A DNA stretch of 64,000 nucleotides. It comes from Planctomycetota bacterium. GTDB lineage: Bacteria; Planctomycetota; Planctomycetia; Planctomycetales; Planctomycetaceae. The notes under the pieces were generated by a model that saw only the letters and a list, made by a program, of their open reading frames with translations, was not told the origin of the DNA and made no database searches. Within the stretch, counting starts at the first letter, position 1; the number at the start of each line of letters is the position of its first letter. The stretch lies in assembly GCA_018242525.1 (NCBI GenBank), contig JAFEBS010000017.1, positions 161,106 through 225,105 of the forward strand, in the 5' to 3' direction. Shown one piece after another: positions 1 to 9,864 of the stretch. The translations under genes and the position numbers were made by a program.

Positions 1-316
1 CACCAACCTCGATACTGCTGGGAATCAGAAAAATGCGCGGACGTTCGTCGTCTGGCCCCACCCGTCCGATGGCCGATTCGGTGACGTCATACGCGGCCTG
101 TTTGATCGAGCATTTCCCATGCAGATAATCGTTCAGAGTATGGTGAAACGACTCCGGCTTGCGACCAAAGATCACGTGAATTCCGGGCGAATGAATATCG
201 GTATCAATGATTCCCACGCGGTTCCCGGCCCGCGCGATCAGCACCGACAGGTTCGCGGTGGTGTTCGATTTCCCCGTTCCACCGCGGAACGAGTGAATGG
301 CAACAATCTTCGACAC
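1..316 (-). CDS. ParA/MinD-family ATPase, 3' part outside window
   Basis: The visible 105 codons begin at a GTG at 316, about 8 bases after a GGAGAG Shine-Dalgarno. The product opens with VSKIVAIHSFRGGTGKSNTT, a deviant Walker A (GGTGKS) typical of the SIMIBI ParA/MinD/CpaE class. It is followed by an IIDTDIHSPGIHV stretch that matches the switch I/Walker A' region (DxD). These ATPases dimerise on ATP and position cargo such as plasmids, division proteins or Tad pilus machinery. The gene starts 15 bases after the FHA gene stops, so the two are one operon; FHA/ParA pairs often occur with pilus or secretion loci, but that context is outside the window. The reading frame continues past base 1, so length and C-terminal features are unknown. 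Confidence 0.85.
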   Translation of the reverse strand, partial: MSKIVAIHSFRGGTGKSNTTANLSVLIARAGNRVGIIDTDIHSPGIHVIFGRKPESFHHTLNDYLHGKCSIKQAAYDVTESAIGRVGPDDERPRIFLIPSSIEVG

Positions 317-331
317 AGATGTCTCTCCGTT

Positions 332-841
332 TCAAGACGACTCGCCAGCCGCTTTTCTTGTGGCTGTTCGTGAACGAATCTGGGCCATCCGCTTCTGCAG
401 TTCCTGGAAGTAGTTCCCCCCAGTGATCTGCTCGACTTCACGCTTCAGTTGCGCATCGTCCAGGACAAACACCGGCGTACGAGCAGGGTCGAATGCGAAC
501 GTCGCACCACCGGACTGATTTTCCAGCGACACCTCGTACTGAAACCGCAACCAGGGTCCCCGATCGGTCAACCGAAAGACGACTCCGTCCTCCAGGATCA
601 GCCGTTCGATCCGCTTCCCATCGACGAACACGCCACCGGTACTGATGACCTGCAGTTCCCAACCTTCTGCGGTCTGTTGCAGAGCAGCATGTGTCCGCGA
701 AACAAATGGGTTCGAGAAAACGACATCGGAATCTCGGGACCGCCCCAGATAGATCAGATCCCGGTCACCCAGTTCCCAAGTCTGGAGAACGTGACCGCCG
801 TCGGCGTCAAGAAGTTCAAGTGCAAACGAACTGGACGACAT
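332..841 (-). CDS. FHA-domain protein
   Basis: 169 residues from an ATG at 841. An in-frame extension to 976 exists but its sequence looks non-coding. The core contains DLIYLGRSRDSDVVFSNPFVSRTHA, given here in part as GRSRDSDVVF and SRTHA, which are the two signature blocks of the forkhead-associated fold: the GRS loop and the SxxHA loop that bind phosphothreonine. The C-terminus is a basic helix (residues about 135-169). No membrane segment or kinase domain is visible, so this is a small adaptor that probably docks on a Ser/Thr-phosphorylated partner. It lies directly upstream of the ParA-type ATPase at 316 and is probably cotranscribed with it. The start has no strong Shine-Dalgarno and is the least certain part. 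Confidence 0.8.
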   Translation of the reverse strand: MSSSSFALELLDADGGHVLQTWELGDRDLIYLGRSRDSDVVFSNPFVSRTHAALQQTAEGWELQVISTGGVFVDGKRIERLILEDGVVFRLTDRGPWLRFQYEVSLENQSGGATFAFDPARTPVFVLDDAQLKREVEQITGGNYFQELQKRMAQIRSRTATRKAAGESS

Positions 842-1141
842 GAATCGGAAATCAACATGGGTGTGGAAGCAGGGAAGTCTGAAAGGAATCGTGTAGAACG
901 AATCAGCAAGTTGTGGGCCAGTCAGCGGAATCAGATCGCGAATTCCCGAATATTTGGCAGGTATTTTTCCTGTCAACGTCGTCCAGGCGAAACCATGTTG
1001 CTCGGTTGACGTGCAGATGTGCCTTCAAAAGTCGCGACCGATGACATTGCGGCAACCAGAATTTGATGGCAGAAGCTTGCCGAGACCCCACTGTTTTGGT
1101 GACCATACTGTCTCTGCAATCACTCTGTACAAGTCGAATCT
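842..1141. other. Divergent intergenic region
   Basis: This 300-base gap separates the FHA gene (leftward) from the DUF1501 gene (rightward), so promoters for both should lie here. I see no convincing -35/-10 pair, hairpin or small gene. Short overlapping frames here have non-coding composition. Confidence 0.5.
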
Positions 1142-2578
1142 ATGATTTCGTCACCGATACCACCGATGTCATCGCGACGCGACTTCTTGGCTCAGTCGGC
1201 TGGCGGACTGGGCATGATTGCGCTGGCGTCGCTGCTCACGAATGAATCCATCACTTCCGCCTCCGAAAGCAGCGTCGCCAAGGATCGTGCGCACCAACCC
1301 CATTTCGTTCCGCGCGTGAAACGAGTGATCTGGCTGTTTATGCACGGCGGGCCCAGTCATGTGGATTTGTTCGATCCCAAGCCAGAATTGATTCGCCACG
1401 CCGGTAAGCCGTTGCCTGAAAGCTTTGGCTCGGTGATGACGCGCCGCAAAGTGGCCGAAAATCCTCTACTGGCGCCGATCAAAGACTTTCGTCCCCGTGG
1501 CGAGTCCGGTCTGTCGATCAGCGACTTCCTGCCTGAGATCGCCAACCACGCCGACGAATTGTGCGTGATTCGCAGCATGCACGGCGACAGCGTGAATCAT
1601 CCGCAGTCGGTCTACCAGATGAACACGGGTAACATTCTGATGGGGCGCCCCAGCGTTGGCAGTTGGGTGTCGTATGGGTTGGGGACCGAGAATCGCGATC
1701 TGCCAGCATTTGTCGTGCTGCCCGATCCGGCAGGCGGCGTCAAAGGAGGTCCGCCCGCGTGGGGGAGTGGTTACCTGCCCGCAAATTATCAGGGAGTCAC
1801 AATGCGGTCGGGTCCGCAACCGATCCTGCATCTGCGACCCGAACCCCAAATCAGCACCCGTCAACAGCGGGCAACCCTGGACCTGGTCCAGCAACTGAAC
1901 CGCCATCACGCGGTCGCCCGTGACAACGACGACGAATTAACGGCACGCATTCGAGCCTATGAGCTGGCCTATCGCATGCAGTCCGCCGCCCCGGAACTGG
2001 TCGATCTGGCGGACGAAACAATCGAAACGCAGTCGCTGTATGGACTCGATCAGAAAGAAACCCGCGACTTTGGCCAGCGCTGTCTGCTGGCGCGCCGGAT
2101 GATCGAACGCGGCGTCCGTTTCGTCCAGGTCTATTCCGGCGATACGAATGGATGGGATGCTCATAATGACGTGCAGAAGAATCACACCCAGATGTGCCGC
2201 GCCACCGACAAGCCAGTCGCGGCGCTGCTGACCGATCTGAAACGCCGCGGCCTGTGGGACGACACACTTGTCATCTGGGGCGGGGAATTCGGCCGGATGC
2301 CGATAAGTGAACAGGGCTCGGGTCGCGACCACAATCCTTGGGGCTATTCGATCTGGCTGGCAGGCGGTGGTGTCAAGCCGGGGATGGCCTACGGGGCCAC
2401 GGACGATGTCGGACTGCGCGCGGCGGACAAGCCGGTCCACGTTCGAAACTTCCATGCAACTCTGTTGCATTTGCTGGGCTTGGATTCACAAGCACTATCC
2501 TACTTTCACAACGGACTCAACGAACGATTGATTGGTCCCACGGACGATGTCGAAGTCGTCCATGACATCCTGGCGTAA
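1142..2578 (+). CDS. DUF1501 family Tat-exported protein
   Basis: 478 residues. The N-terminus carries a twin-arginine signal (SSRRDFLAQSAGGLGMIALA), which predicts folded export. The body has the DUF1501 (PF07394) hallmarks: VIWLFMHGGPSHVDLFDPK near residue 62, a GDTNGWDAHND block, and WGGEFGRMP followed by GRDHNPWG near the C-terminus. This fold is related to alkaline phosphatase/sulfatase enzymes, but the family reaction is unproven. In planctomycetes DUF1501 genes are almost always paired with a DUF1549/DUF1553 gene, as here (next start at 2610, 31 bases downstream). The ATG at 1166 (MSSRRDFL) is an equally possible start, since neither has a clear ribosome site. Confidence 0.9.
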   Translation: MISSPIPPMSSRRDFLAQSAGGLGMIALASLLTNESITSASESSVAKDRAHQPHFVPRVKRVIWLFMHGGPSHVDLFDPKPELIRHAGKPLPESFGSVMTRRKVAENPLLAPIKDFRPRGESGLSISDFLPEIANHADELCVIRSMHGDSVNHPQSVYQMNTGNILMGRPSVGSWVSYGLGTENRDLPAFVVLPDPAGGVKGGPPAWGSGYLPANYQGVTMRSGPQPILHLRPEPQISTRQQRATLDLVQQLNRHHAVARDNDDELTARIRAYELAYRMQSAAPELVDLADETIETQSLYGLDQKETRDFGQRCLLARRMIERGVRFVQVYSGDTNGWDAHNDVQKNHTQMCRATDKPVAALLTDLKRRGLWDDTLVIWGGEFGRMPISEQGSGRDHNPWGYSIWLAGGGVKPGMAYGATDDVGLRAADKPVHVRNFHATLLHLLGLDSQALSYFHNGLNERLIGPTDDVEVVHDILA

Positions 2579-2609
2579 ACACGGGGTATTGGTCCACGAA
2601 CGATCCACC

Positions 2610-4562
2610 ATGCACTTTCAACGTCTCTTTGTGACGCTGGCCATCGGCATGCTGCCGGTGATGGCAATCTGCCAGGAAGACGTTGCGCCCGTTGTTCGTC
2701 AGCAGGACACGACTGAAGAATCCCGACCCGTCGTCGAACCAGCGGTCACTGCCGTGGATCGCGAGCATTGGGCGTTTCGACCCGTCGTTCGTCCGCCAGT
2801 GCCGCAGGTCGACATGCACGGCTGGCCGAATGGAAGCATCGATCTCTTCATTCTCGCGCGCCTGGAACAGGCTGGCTTGAGCCCGGCTCCGCAGGCGAAT
2901 CGCTCGACCCTGCTGCGACGACTTTCGTTTGACCTGATCGGTCTTCCACCCACGGTCACAGAACTGGCAGACTTCGAGGCCGACTCCAGGCCAGATGCGT
3001 ACGAACGACAGGTCGACCGACTGCTGGCGTCGCCCGCGTATGGTGAACGCTGGGGACAACACTGGCTGGACCTGTCCCGGTTTGCCGAGACGGACGGCTT
3101 TGAACACGACAAGGTCCGTGCCGATGCCTGGAAATATCGGGAATGGGTCATCGCGGCGTTCAATGGCAACCTGCCCTATGCTCGCTTCGTGCAATTGCAA
3201 TTGGACGGCGATGAACTGAATGAACCGGTCGCCACGATGTTTTGTCTGGCGGGCCCGGACATGCCCGATATCAACGACCAGCAGGAACGACGTCATTTGC
3301 TCCTGAATGAAATGACATCGACGGTCGGATCCGTGTTTCTTGGTCTGCAACTGGGCTGTGCCGAATGCCATGATCACAAGTACGATCCCGTCAGCCAGGC
3401 CGACTTCTACCGCTTGCGAGCCACATTTGAATCGGCTGTGCCAGAGTTGAAACGTGATGCGCCGTATCTGCGGTTGAAGCAACAGTCGCAAGCGATTCCC
3501 GCCCGGATCTGGATTCGCGGCGACCATCGCCGACCAGGTCCGTTGGTCTCCGTCACGTTTCCTCGGATTGCCAGTCAAAGAGACACCGGCGACCAGCCCC
3601 CATCCGGTCTGTCGCCCCGCGCTGCGTTCGCTGCATGGCTGACGCGCGAGGACAATCCGCTGACCATGCGCGTCCTCGTGAATCGCCTGTGGAAGCATCA
3701 CTTCGGTCGCGGACTGTTTGACACCCCCAGCGATGTCGGGTTGCTGAATGCCGAGCCGACGCACCCTGAACTACTCGATTGGCTGGTCATGGAATTCCAG
3801 AGTCACGGCGGCGATCTGAAATGGCTGCATCGCCAGATCGCGGACTCGGCAACTTATCGCCAGGTCAGTCGAGCGAATCCGCAGGACTCGGGCTGGTCGC
3901 GCAAGCTGGTCGTGGATCCCCACAATACGTTGTACAGTCGCGGCCACCGCCGCCGGCTGGATGGTGAATCCCTGCGAGATTCCCTGCTGGCGATCTCCGG
4001 GCTGTTGACAGACGAACGCGGCGGTCCCGGCGTCATGCCCCCTTTGCCGGACGAACTGGTGGAGACGCTGCTCAAGGGGCAATGGACCACCAGTCCCCGG
4101 CCTGCCGATCACGATCGACGCAGCATCTATCTGTTTGCACGCCGGAATCTGCGATACCCGATTTTTGAAGTCTTCGACCGCCCGGACGCCAACGCCAGTT
4201 GTGCCGTTCGCAATCGATCGACGACCCCGACTCAAGCGTTACTGCTGCTGAACAGCGAGTTCTCATTGCGAGCTGCGCAACACCTGGCCGGTGCCGTCTT
4301 GGCGGCGGGCGACACCCCCGCTCAGCAGATCGACGAACTGTTCCTGCGCGCCTTCGCCCGTCGCCCAACTCCAGAAGAGTCGCACCAGGTCCAACAGTTC
4401 ATCGTCACCGAAAGTGATCGACTGAAACAGGAGCGCCATCGACCCGGGCAACTCGCCTTGCCTCGAGGTTCGGTGGAAGTTGAAGACTCCTGCCAGGCCG
4501 CTGCACTGGTGGAAGCATGCCTGGCTGTGTTGAATGCCAGCGAAGCGTTATACGTGGATTAA
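2610..4562 (+). CDS. DUF1549/DUF1553 (PSD1-type) secreted protein
   Basis: 650 residues from an ATG at 2610. The upstream in-frame part overlaps the DUF1501 gene and is not needed. A Sec signal peptide is visible at the start (MHFQRLFVTLAIGMLPVMA). The DUF1549 domain covers roughly residues 50-280 (YGERWGQHWLDLSRFAETDG) and DUF1553 roughly 340-620 (NPLTMRVLVNRLWKHHFGRG). A single haem-type CxxCH motif, CAECH, starts at residue 250. The family is usually 800-1000 residues with an extra N-terminal PSCyt1 cytochrome domain; this one is compact and lacks it. Function is unknown in the family; the constant pairing with DUF1501 suggests a periplasmic or extracellular redox or polymer-degradation role (inference). 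Confidence 0.9.
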   Translation: MHFQRLFVTLAIGMLPVMAICQEDVAPVVRQQDTTEESRPVVEPAVTAVDREHWAFRPVVRPPVPQVDMHGWPNGSIDLFILARLEQAGLSPAPQANRSTLLRRLSFDLIGLPPTVTELADFEADSRPDAYERQVDRLLASPAYGERWGQHWLDLSRFAETDGFEHDKVRADAWKYREWVIAAFNGNLPYARFVQLQLDGDELNEPVATMFCLAGPDMPDINDQQERRHLLLNEMTSTVGSVFLGLQLGCAECHDHKYDPVSQADFYRLRATFESAVPELKRDAPYLRLKQQSQAIPARIWIRGDHRRPGPLVSVTFPRIASQRDTGDQPPSGLSPRAAFAAWLTREDNPLTMRVLVNRLWKHHFGRGLFDTPSDVGLLNAEPTHPELLDWLVMEFQSHGGDLKWLHRQIADSATYRQVSRANPQDSGWSRKLVVDPHNTLYSRGHRRRLDGESLRDSLLAISGLLTDERGGPGVMPPLPDELVETLLKGQWTTSPRPADHDRRSIYLFARRNLRYPIFEVFDRPDANASCAVRNRSTTPTQALLLLNSEFSLRAAQHLAGAVLAAGDTPAQQIDELFLRAFARRPTPEESHQVQQFIVTESDRLKQERHRPGQLALPRGSVEVEDSCQAAALVEACLAVLNASEALYVD

Positions 4563-4590
4563 CGGCACGTCCTTCCCGCGGCATGCGAAG

Positions 4591-7500
4591 TTATTGCGGG
4601 TCCGCTTTCTCCGTACCCAAACGCTTGTGGAGTGCGGGGCGAAGTCGCGGAAGTAGCTCGTCGTACGTGGCCCGTGCGTTGGCCTTTGGATTGTTGATCA
4701 ATCCGGATTTGGATTTCCTGTCGACCATCAGGTCCTTGACGTCTGACGGTTGAAATGCCAGGTAGAGTTTTAACAGGACGCTGGATGGCGTCGCGGCATC
4801 GGCGAGGGCTTGATGGGCAAATCGCTCCACGGCTTTGGTGACGGATGTGGCGTCCTCGGCGGCAGGTATCTGAACGCGTCCCAGGGCATGTGCGGCTTCT
4901 CCCCGGACGATCATAGTGCGTTTTTCGTCGGCCAGGATGGACTTCAGTGTCTCGACGACCACGGGGTTGTTATCAAGTCGGGTCTGAATTAAGTCGACCG
5001 CCGCGAGGCATTGAATCAGACGTAATTGGTACCAGTCGTTTGACCCGCGTTTCAGTTCATCCGTCGCTGTTTCGGCCGCATTGGCCCGAATGGCCGCATC
5101 AAGTTCGCCGTGGCGAAGTAGTCGTTTCAGTCCCCGGGCCGCAACGACCTTGATCGCCACAGGATCCTTCGGAGTGGCGAGAATCTGGATCAGCATCGGG
5201 GCGGCTGCTTCGTACGGCTGTGGCGGTTCGTCGGGCTTCAGATCGTTGCGAGCGTGACTCAGTTCCCCCAACAGAATGATCAGATTCATTCGTGAGTAGA
5301 AGTTGTTCCGTGACTTCAAAAAGCTGCCGATTTGGGAAGTCACTTCTTCCAGGACGGCATCGTGAAAGCCTGGAACAGCTACGCGATTCCCCGCGTTGAC
5401 CCCGATGGAGATCAAATCCCGCAGCAAATCTTCGCGATGAACCTGCGCCTTGTTCTGATCCACACAAACCATTTCCAATCGGTAGCGAATTCCATGGCGA
5501 ATCAATTCCTTGCCGGCATCTGTCGATTCCGCCGCCGCCAGTACCTTTTCGTACGCCGCCACGTCACGTTTCAGCGTCTCCAAATCATCCCGGGAAATTG
5601 TCGACGGATCCGAGAGGTTCTCCGGATGCTGCTCGAAGTTTGCACGAACTAATAGAATGACATGGTCCGTGGATTCGTGGATCGGATCGACGAGAGTCAA
5701 TTGGACACGTGAGTTCCAGGTCCCCTGAACATCAAGTACAGTCAGCCGCAGGTATAAAACTCGTTCTTCGCCACTGGCCAGCGCGAGAGGGAAGTCGCTT
5801 TCCGAGATGTGCTCGTTCCCGTCGGTCTGCCACTCAAGTCCCGCCTGTGCCTTCAGTCCAGTTAGCTGGATTTCTTCGCGGTAAACGTTTTTGATCTTCA
5901 CAGGCAGCATTGCCACATCGCCCCTGATGACGGTGCCGAAATCGATTGGCACGGGATCCAGCATTTTGCGCCCCCACCCCAGTTGCGTGACAGGAGCGAT
6001 TTCTCGATCGATAGCTGAGGTCTTGACCCAGCGCCATTCCTGCGCAATCGGGCGGATCTTGAACATTCGCCGGGGACCTTGCTCGAAGTCCATTGAACGT
6101 TCGCCGAGGATCTGAACAGTATCTCCTTTCGACAAATTCCCCTGGATAGTCTTGTAATCCTCGGCATTGAGCGCGCTGCCGATGTGGACCACCACACCAT
6201 GCGAATTCACGACGCCCGTCGAGTCGCCGGAACGCTGGACCTGATCTGCTCGAATCCAACTGAAGCTGCCCGGTGGTGGTGCAATCATGCTCCATCCTCC
6301 CGGTTCGTCCCGGTGGATCGTGACCCGGTCTCCTTGAAGCAGTGTGTCTGTTGCATAGAAATGGACGCCTGGACCGCTTTGAACCGGGGTTCCCAGGCTC
6401 TTTACCCGTGCTGGAATGCCATTGCGGGCTTGGCCTTCGTGCTCTGGAGTCGGCGGTGACGGTGGAACCACCGCCGGCAATGGCATTCTCCGTTGCTGGA
6501 ATTCAATGTTTCGGACAAAGGGCTGACCGCCGACCGGATGTTCCAGATCCACTCGGCAGTTGTCCGCAAGATTGGCGCACGAAATGAAGCGTGTTCCATC
6601 GGTGTGAATCGTGGCGCTACACCAGTCAGACTCGGTGAACGGACGTGCGGTCTTGACGGATTCTTTCAAGGCCCGGTTGGCGAGGTCGCGATAGGACTGA
6701 AGTCGAGTTCGGCCACCACTGCACGCTTCTGTGATCAGACGGTCGAGGAAACTTGTGACTTCCGAGTAAGATGGCGGTCGCTTCTGCTCGTCCACCGCAT
6801 TCAAATCGGGTGACACGATCGGTACTGGGTCTGGCCCGTGCCAACTGACAAACGATCTGGTTTTCCCCTGTCTGGTGTACTGCAGTGTGTCATGCCCATA
6901 TCGCCAGCCCCCCTGTTCAGGAGTCCTGGGTTCTGGCAGCAGACTTTGATAGTCCGCATACCGGTCCATCAACGACGTCAGTTCCTCCGTTTCAATCACC
7001 GTTAACCGGTGCCAGGCACCCGCATCGTCGCTGCCACTTCCTGGGACGAATACGGTGCCATCTGCCAGGACAATCAAACGCCACTGAACGTGCCCCATCG
7101 AGTGTTGTACGGGCGCTGTTGCGGACCAACTGAGCATAGTTTCGCGCAAGGGCGGCATCGGAGGAGAAAGGCTGACTTTTCCGTCGCCCCCCTCTTCGAT
7201 GTTCCCTTCGGGGACCAGTTGTTGACGAACCTTCCGGGGGAGGTTGCTGGGGGGAAAATCATCGATCGGAAACAGCGATTCGCGAGTCGCCAACAGATGT
7301 TCGTCACCCGGTTTCACGGTATCGCGAGTGATTTTCAAGCCTGCGGAACTGGCCTGGAGCAGGCCGTGAAATTCAAGCTGTTTGACGACGGCGAATGAGT
7401 TTGGATCCGCCTTGGGATCAGAAAACGCGATGAACAAATCCAACGGCCCGGGCTGCAATCCGGTCAGGTGCAACTGCAGTCGGCCCTCGACATCCTCCAG

Positions 7501-9795
7501 GGTGGCGGATTCCCAGCTTTGCTTGTCGTCAGTTCCTCCCTGCGCGACGGTTCGTTGTCGCCACTGCACCGACACGCGCTCGGGCGGTTCCGACGTCCGC
7601 ACGATTTCACCGCGAACGTCCAGTGGTTCGGTCAGCACGATCTGGCCCAGGTCGCTGCCAGCGCGGACGCCCCCCACATAACGTGATGCCATTCGATCGG
7701 CGTCGATCCGGAAGGCATATTCGCAGGGTCCGGGGTCATTCGTCGGAACGGGATCGATCTGGCACAGGGTTTTTAATTCCACGCGACCATCTGCGTCGGA
7801 CGTCGCCCAAACGGGGCCATCACCCCATTCCTGACGGGGACGCAGGAACGAGTCTGCACGAACTCGACTGAACAATCGAACCCTGGCACCCGATACGGGC
7901 TGGCCAGCGTTGTCGACCAGCCGAAATCGTGCCGTCGCTGCCGGTGTGATCACCAAATCCATCGGTGACTTGCTCAAGGACTGATGAATCCTCTGCTCCT
8001 CGAACCCCGGCACCAGCAGATCGACTTGTACGGGTCCCTCAGGACAATGGGGAATTGTGACGTCCCCGTTGGGCGCGACGGCAAATACACCGAAAGTTGG
8101 TTCAAACGAATTGCGGATGCTGACAGTGGCGGTTCCCGAATGAGGACGTTTTCCCTGGCTGTCGCGAAGTCGCAGCGTCGCCGTAAAACCGCGTGGCAGG
8201 ATGATGGCGACGGGCTCGATCGGCTGACCGCGTTTCACTTCAAAGCGTGCCGCGGAACCGGGTGCCGATTGGGAAGTCGTGGCGTACAGGTTGACGAAGG
8301 CTGCATCATGTTGGACCTCAAATTCAAACTCGCCATGTTCATCGACTTTGACATCCTTCACTTGTTCGGCAAAGTTGCTGCCAGTGATTCGCCGCTGCAG
8401 CTTCAGATCTTGCGGCAATGGTGAATCGTCTGACATGGTAATTCGACCGCGCACGATCAGTTTCTGATCATCCGCCACGGTGGGTGCGTTCTTTTCGGAT
8501 CCGGATTCCGAGGCCGTGAACTTCTCATCACCGTCCTTTGACTGTGGCTCGTTCGACGTCGCTTGAGACTGATCGGCCGCAGAACGTGAAGCTGCGACAC
8601 CGCCGATGACCAACGCAGCCGACACTCCCAGCAGGACGATCCCTGCGAGCCAATCGCGAGGTGACCGCCGAGTGGCACGATATCCGGGAAGCAGACGCTG
8701 GACTCGTTGCGTCAAATCGCCATCGGTCGCGGCCAGGGCCGCCGTGCCGTGATTACTGCGCAGTACTTCCAGAGTCAGCAGCATCCGTCCATACGTCAAT
8801 GCATCGCGTGTCAGCGACAGAGCCAGGTCGTCACAACTCAGCTCGCGTTCACAGCGGATCCGGTTGGACAACCACCACACTGCGGGGTGATAAAACAGCA
8901 GGGTTTCGACAAGTACCTGCAGCGCATTGACTATCCAGTCGTGGCGTCGCACATGGGCCAATTCGTGAGCCAGCAGCGACTCGAGTTGACCGGGGGTCAG
9001 CCCGATCAGGACGCTGGCCGGAATCAGGATGATCGGCTTCAGGTATCCCACCACCATCGGGACCGTGACCAGCGCCGACTCGGCCACGCGGACGACCGCT
9101 GTGATCCGCAATCGACGGGACAGATCCAGCACCTGTTGTTGAATCTCCCCGGAGACGGCAGTCAAGCCAACACATTGCAATCGAAATTGTGTCCACAATC
9201 CGACGATCGGCCGGATGCCACAGAGCACAACACCCACCAGCCAAACCGTCACTACGCAGCCCAGCCAGGGAAAGAGGGCCTGTCGAATCGACTCGAACGT
9301 GACAATGAATCCCATCGCTGAAACCGGTTGGCGCGGCAGTTCCGATGGACTCACGAAAGTGTTTGCCGGATTCGGCTCTTGAAGGAGTTCCTCTTCCAAT
9401 CCCGGTGGTGAATCGGCCAGTTCCAACGGGCGATCGGCCGGTTGGGCCGGGACTCCCACCATGAGCGGCATTGCTGGCGCGATTGGTTCGGCGGGGATGA
9501 TCACGACATCCGTGGCGACAGGTGCCACCGCAATTGTCCTTGACGTCACGACCGGGACGATCAGCATCAGCGCGAGAAAAAGGACTCCCGCGACATACCG
9601 AGACTGTGCGGACCGTCGGTGCAGGCAGAGACTGATGATCTGTGCCGCCAGAGCAATCAGCGTCACTTGCCAGATGGAATGAATCAGGGTCCATCCCAGC
9701 CTTTGTCCCCATTCTTGTAAGGCCGGGCTGGACGGAACCGCTTCAAGAGCGGTGGCCAATGTCACGCAGATTCCAGCCACCAGGGTCGCTTTCAT
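4591..9795 (-). CDS. Giant BlaR1-type M56 metallopeptidase receptor
   Basis: 1734 residues; the ATG at 9795 follows a GGGAGGGTG ribosome site. The N-terminal 400 residues form an M56 module: membrane segments near residues 35-58, 68-90 and 175-195, zinc motif HELAH at 277-281, a second ligand region ERELSCDD near 316-323, and a last membrane segment about 373-398. After it comes a very long, probably extracytoplasmic part: carboxypeptidase-regulatory-like beta domains (about 430-750), a mixed region (about 800-1050), two SH3-like segments (about 1070-1200), a DUF1573-like Ig domain (DFGTVIRGDVAMLPVKIKN) and a C-terminal HEAT-like helical array. There is no penicillin-binding domain, unlike true BlaR1. 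It follows blaI by 69 bases. By analogy, ligand sensing activates the protease, which inactivates the BlaI repressor. The ligand is unknown. Confidence 0.88.
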   Translation of the reverse strand: MKATLVAGICVTLATALEAVPSSPALQEWGQRLGWTLIHSIWQVTLIALAAQIISLCLHRRSAQSRYVAGVLFLALMLIVPVVTSRTIAVAPVATDVVIIPAEPIAPAMPLMVGVPAQPADRPLELADSPPGLEEELLQEPNPANTFVSPSELPRQPVSAMGFIVTFESIRQALFPWLGCVVTVWLVGVVLCGIRPIVGLWTQFRLQCVGLTAVSGEIQQQVLDLSRRLRITAVVRVAESALVTVPMVVGYLKPIILIPASVLIGLTPGQLESLLAHELAHVRRHDWIVNALQVLVETLLFYHPAVWWLSNRIRCERELSCDDLALSLTRDALTYGRMLLTLEVLRSNHGTAALAATDGDLTQRVQRLLPGYRATRRSPRDWLAGIVLLGVSAALVIGGVAASRSAADQSQATSNEPQSKDGDEKFTASESGSEKNAPTVADDQKLIVRGRITMSDDSPLPQDLKLQRRITGSNFAEQVKDVKVDEHGEFEFEVQHDAAFVNLYATTSQSAPGSAARFEVKRGQPIEPVAIILPRGFTATLRLRDSQGKRPHSGTATVSIRNSFEPTFGVFAVAPNGDVTIPHCPEGPVQVDLLVPGFEEQRIHQSLSKSPMDLVITPAATARFRLVDNAGQPVSGARVRLFSRVRADSFLRPRQEWGDGPVWATSDADGRVELKTLCQIDPVPTNDPGPCEYAFRIDADRMASRYVGGVRAGSDLGQIVLTEPLDVRGEIVRTSEPPERVSVQWRQRTVAQGGTDDKQSWESATLEDVEGRLQLHLTGLQPGPLDLFIAFSDPKADPNSFAVVKQLEFHGLLQASSAGLKITRDTVKPGDEHLLATRESLFPIDDFPPSNLPRKVRQQLVPEGNIEEGGDGKVSLSPPMPPLRETMLSWSATAPVQHSMGHVQWRLIVLADGTVFVPGSGSDDAGAWHRLTVIETEELTSLMDRYADYQSLLPEPRTPEQGGWRYGHDTLQYTRQGKTRSFVSWHGPDPVPIVSPDLNAVDEQKRPPSYSEVTSFLDRLITEACSGGRTRLQSYRDLANRALKESVKTARPFTESDWCSATIHTDGTRFISCANLADNCRVDLEHPVGGQPFVRNIEFQQRRMPLPAVVPPSPPTPEHEGQARNGIPARVKSLGTPVQSGPGVHFYATDTLLQGDRVTIHRDEPGGWSMIAPPPGSFSWIRADQVQRSGDSTGVVNSHGVVVHIGSALNAEDYKTIQGNLSKGDTVQILGERSMDFEQGPRRMFKIRPIAQEWRWVKTSAIDREIAPVTQLGWGRKMLDPVPIDFGTVIRGDVAMLPVKIKNVYREEIQLTGLKAQAGLEWQTDGNEHISESDFPLALASGEERVLYLRLTVLDVQGTWNSRVQLTLVDPIHESTDHVILLVRANFEQHPENLSDPSTISRDDLETLKRDVAAYEKVLAAAESTDAGKELIRHGIRYRLEMVCVDQNKAQVHREDLLRDLISIGVNAGNRVAVPGFHDAVLEEVTSQIGSFLKSRNNFYSRMNLIILLGELSHARNDLKPDEPPQPYEAAAPMLIQILATPKDPVAIKVVAARGLKRLLRHGELDAAIRANAAETATDELKRGSNDWYQLRLIQCLAAVDLIQTRLDNNPVVVETLKSILADEKRTMIVRGEAAHALGRVQIPAAEDATSVTKAVERFAHQALADAATPSSVLLKLYLAFQPSDVKDLMVDRKSKSGLINNPKANARATYDELLPRLRPALHKRLGTEKADPQ

Positions 9796-9864
9796 ATTGG
9801 ATCACCCTCCCGTTGAATCCTCGATTGCTGCGACAGATTGTCATTAACAAGCCGCCGGACTTTG

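Noticed and set aside
2517..3764. 415-codon leftward frame opposite the DUF1549/DUF1553 gene
   Set aside because: Shadow frame in GC-rich coding DNA; the opposite strand has clear family motifs.
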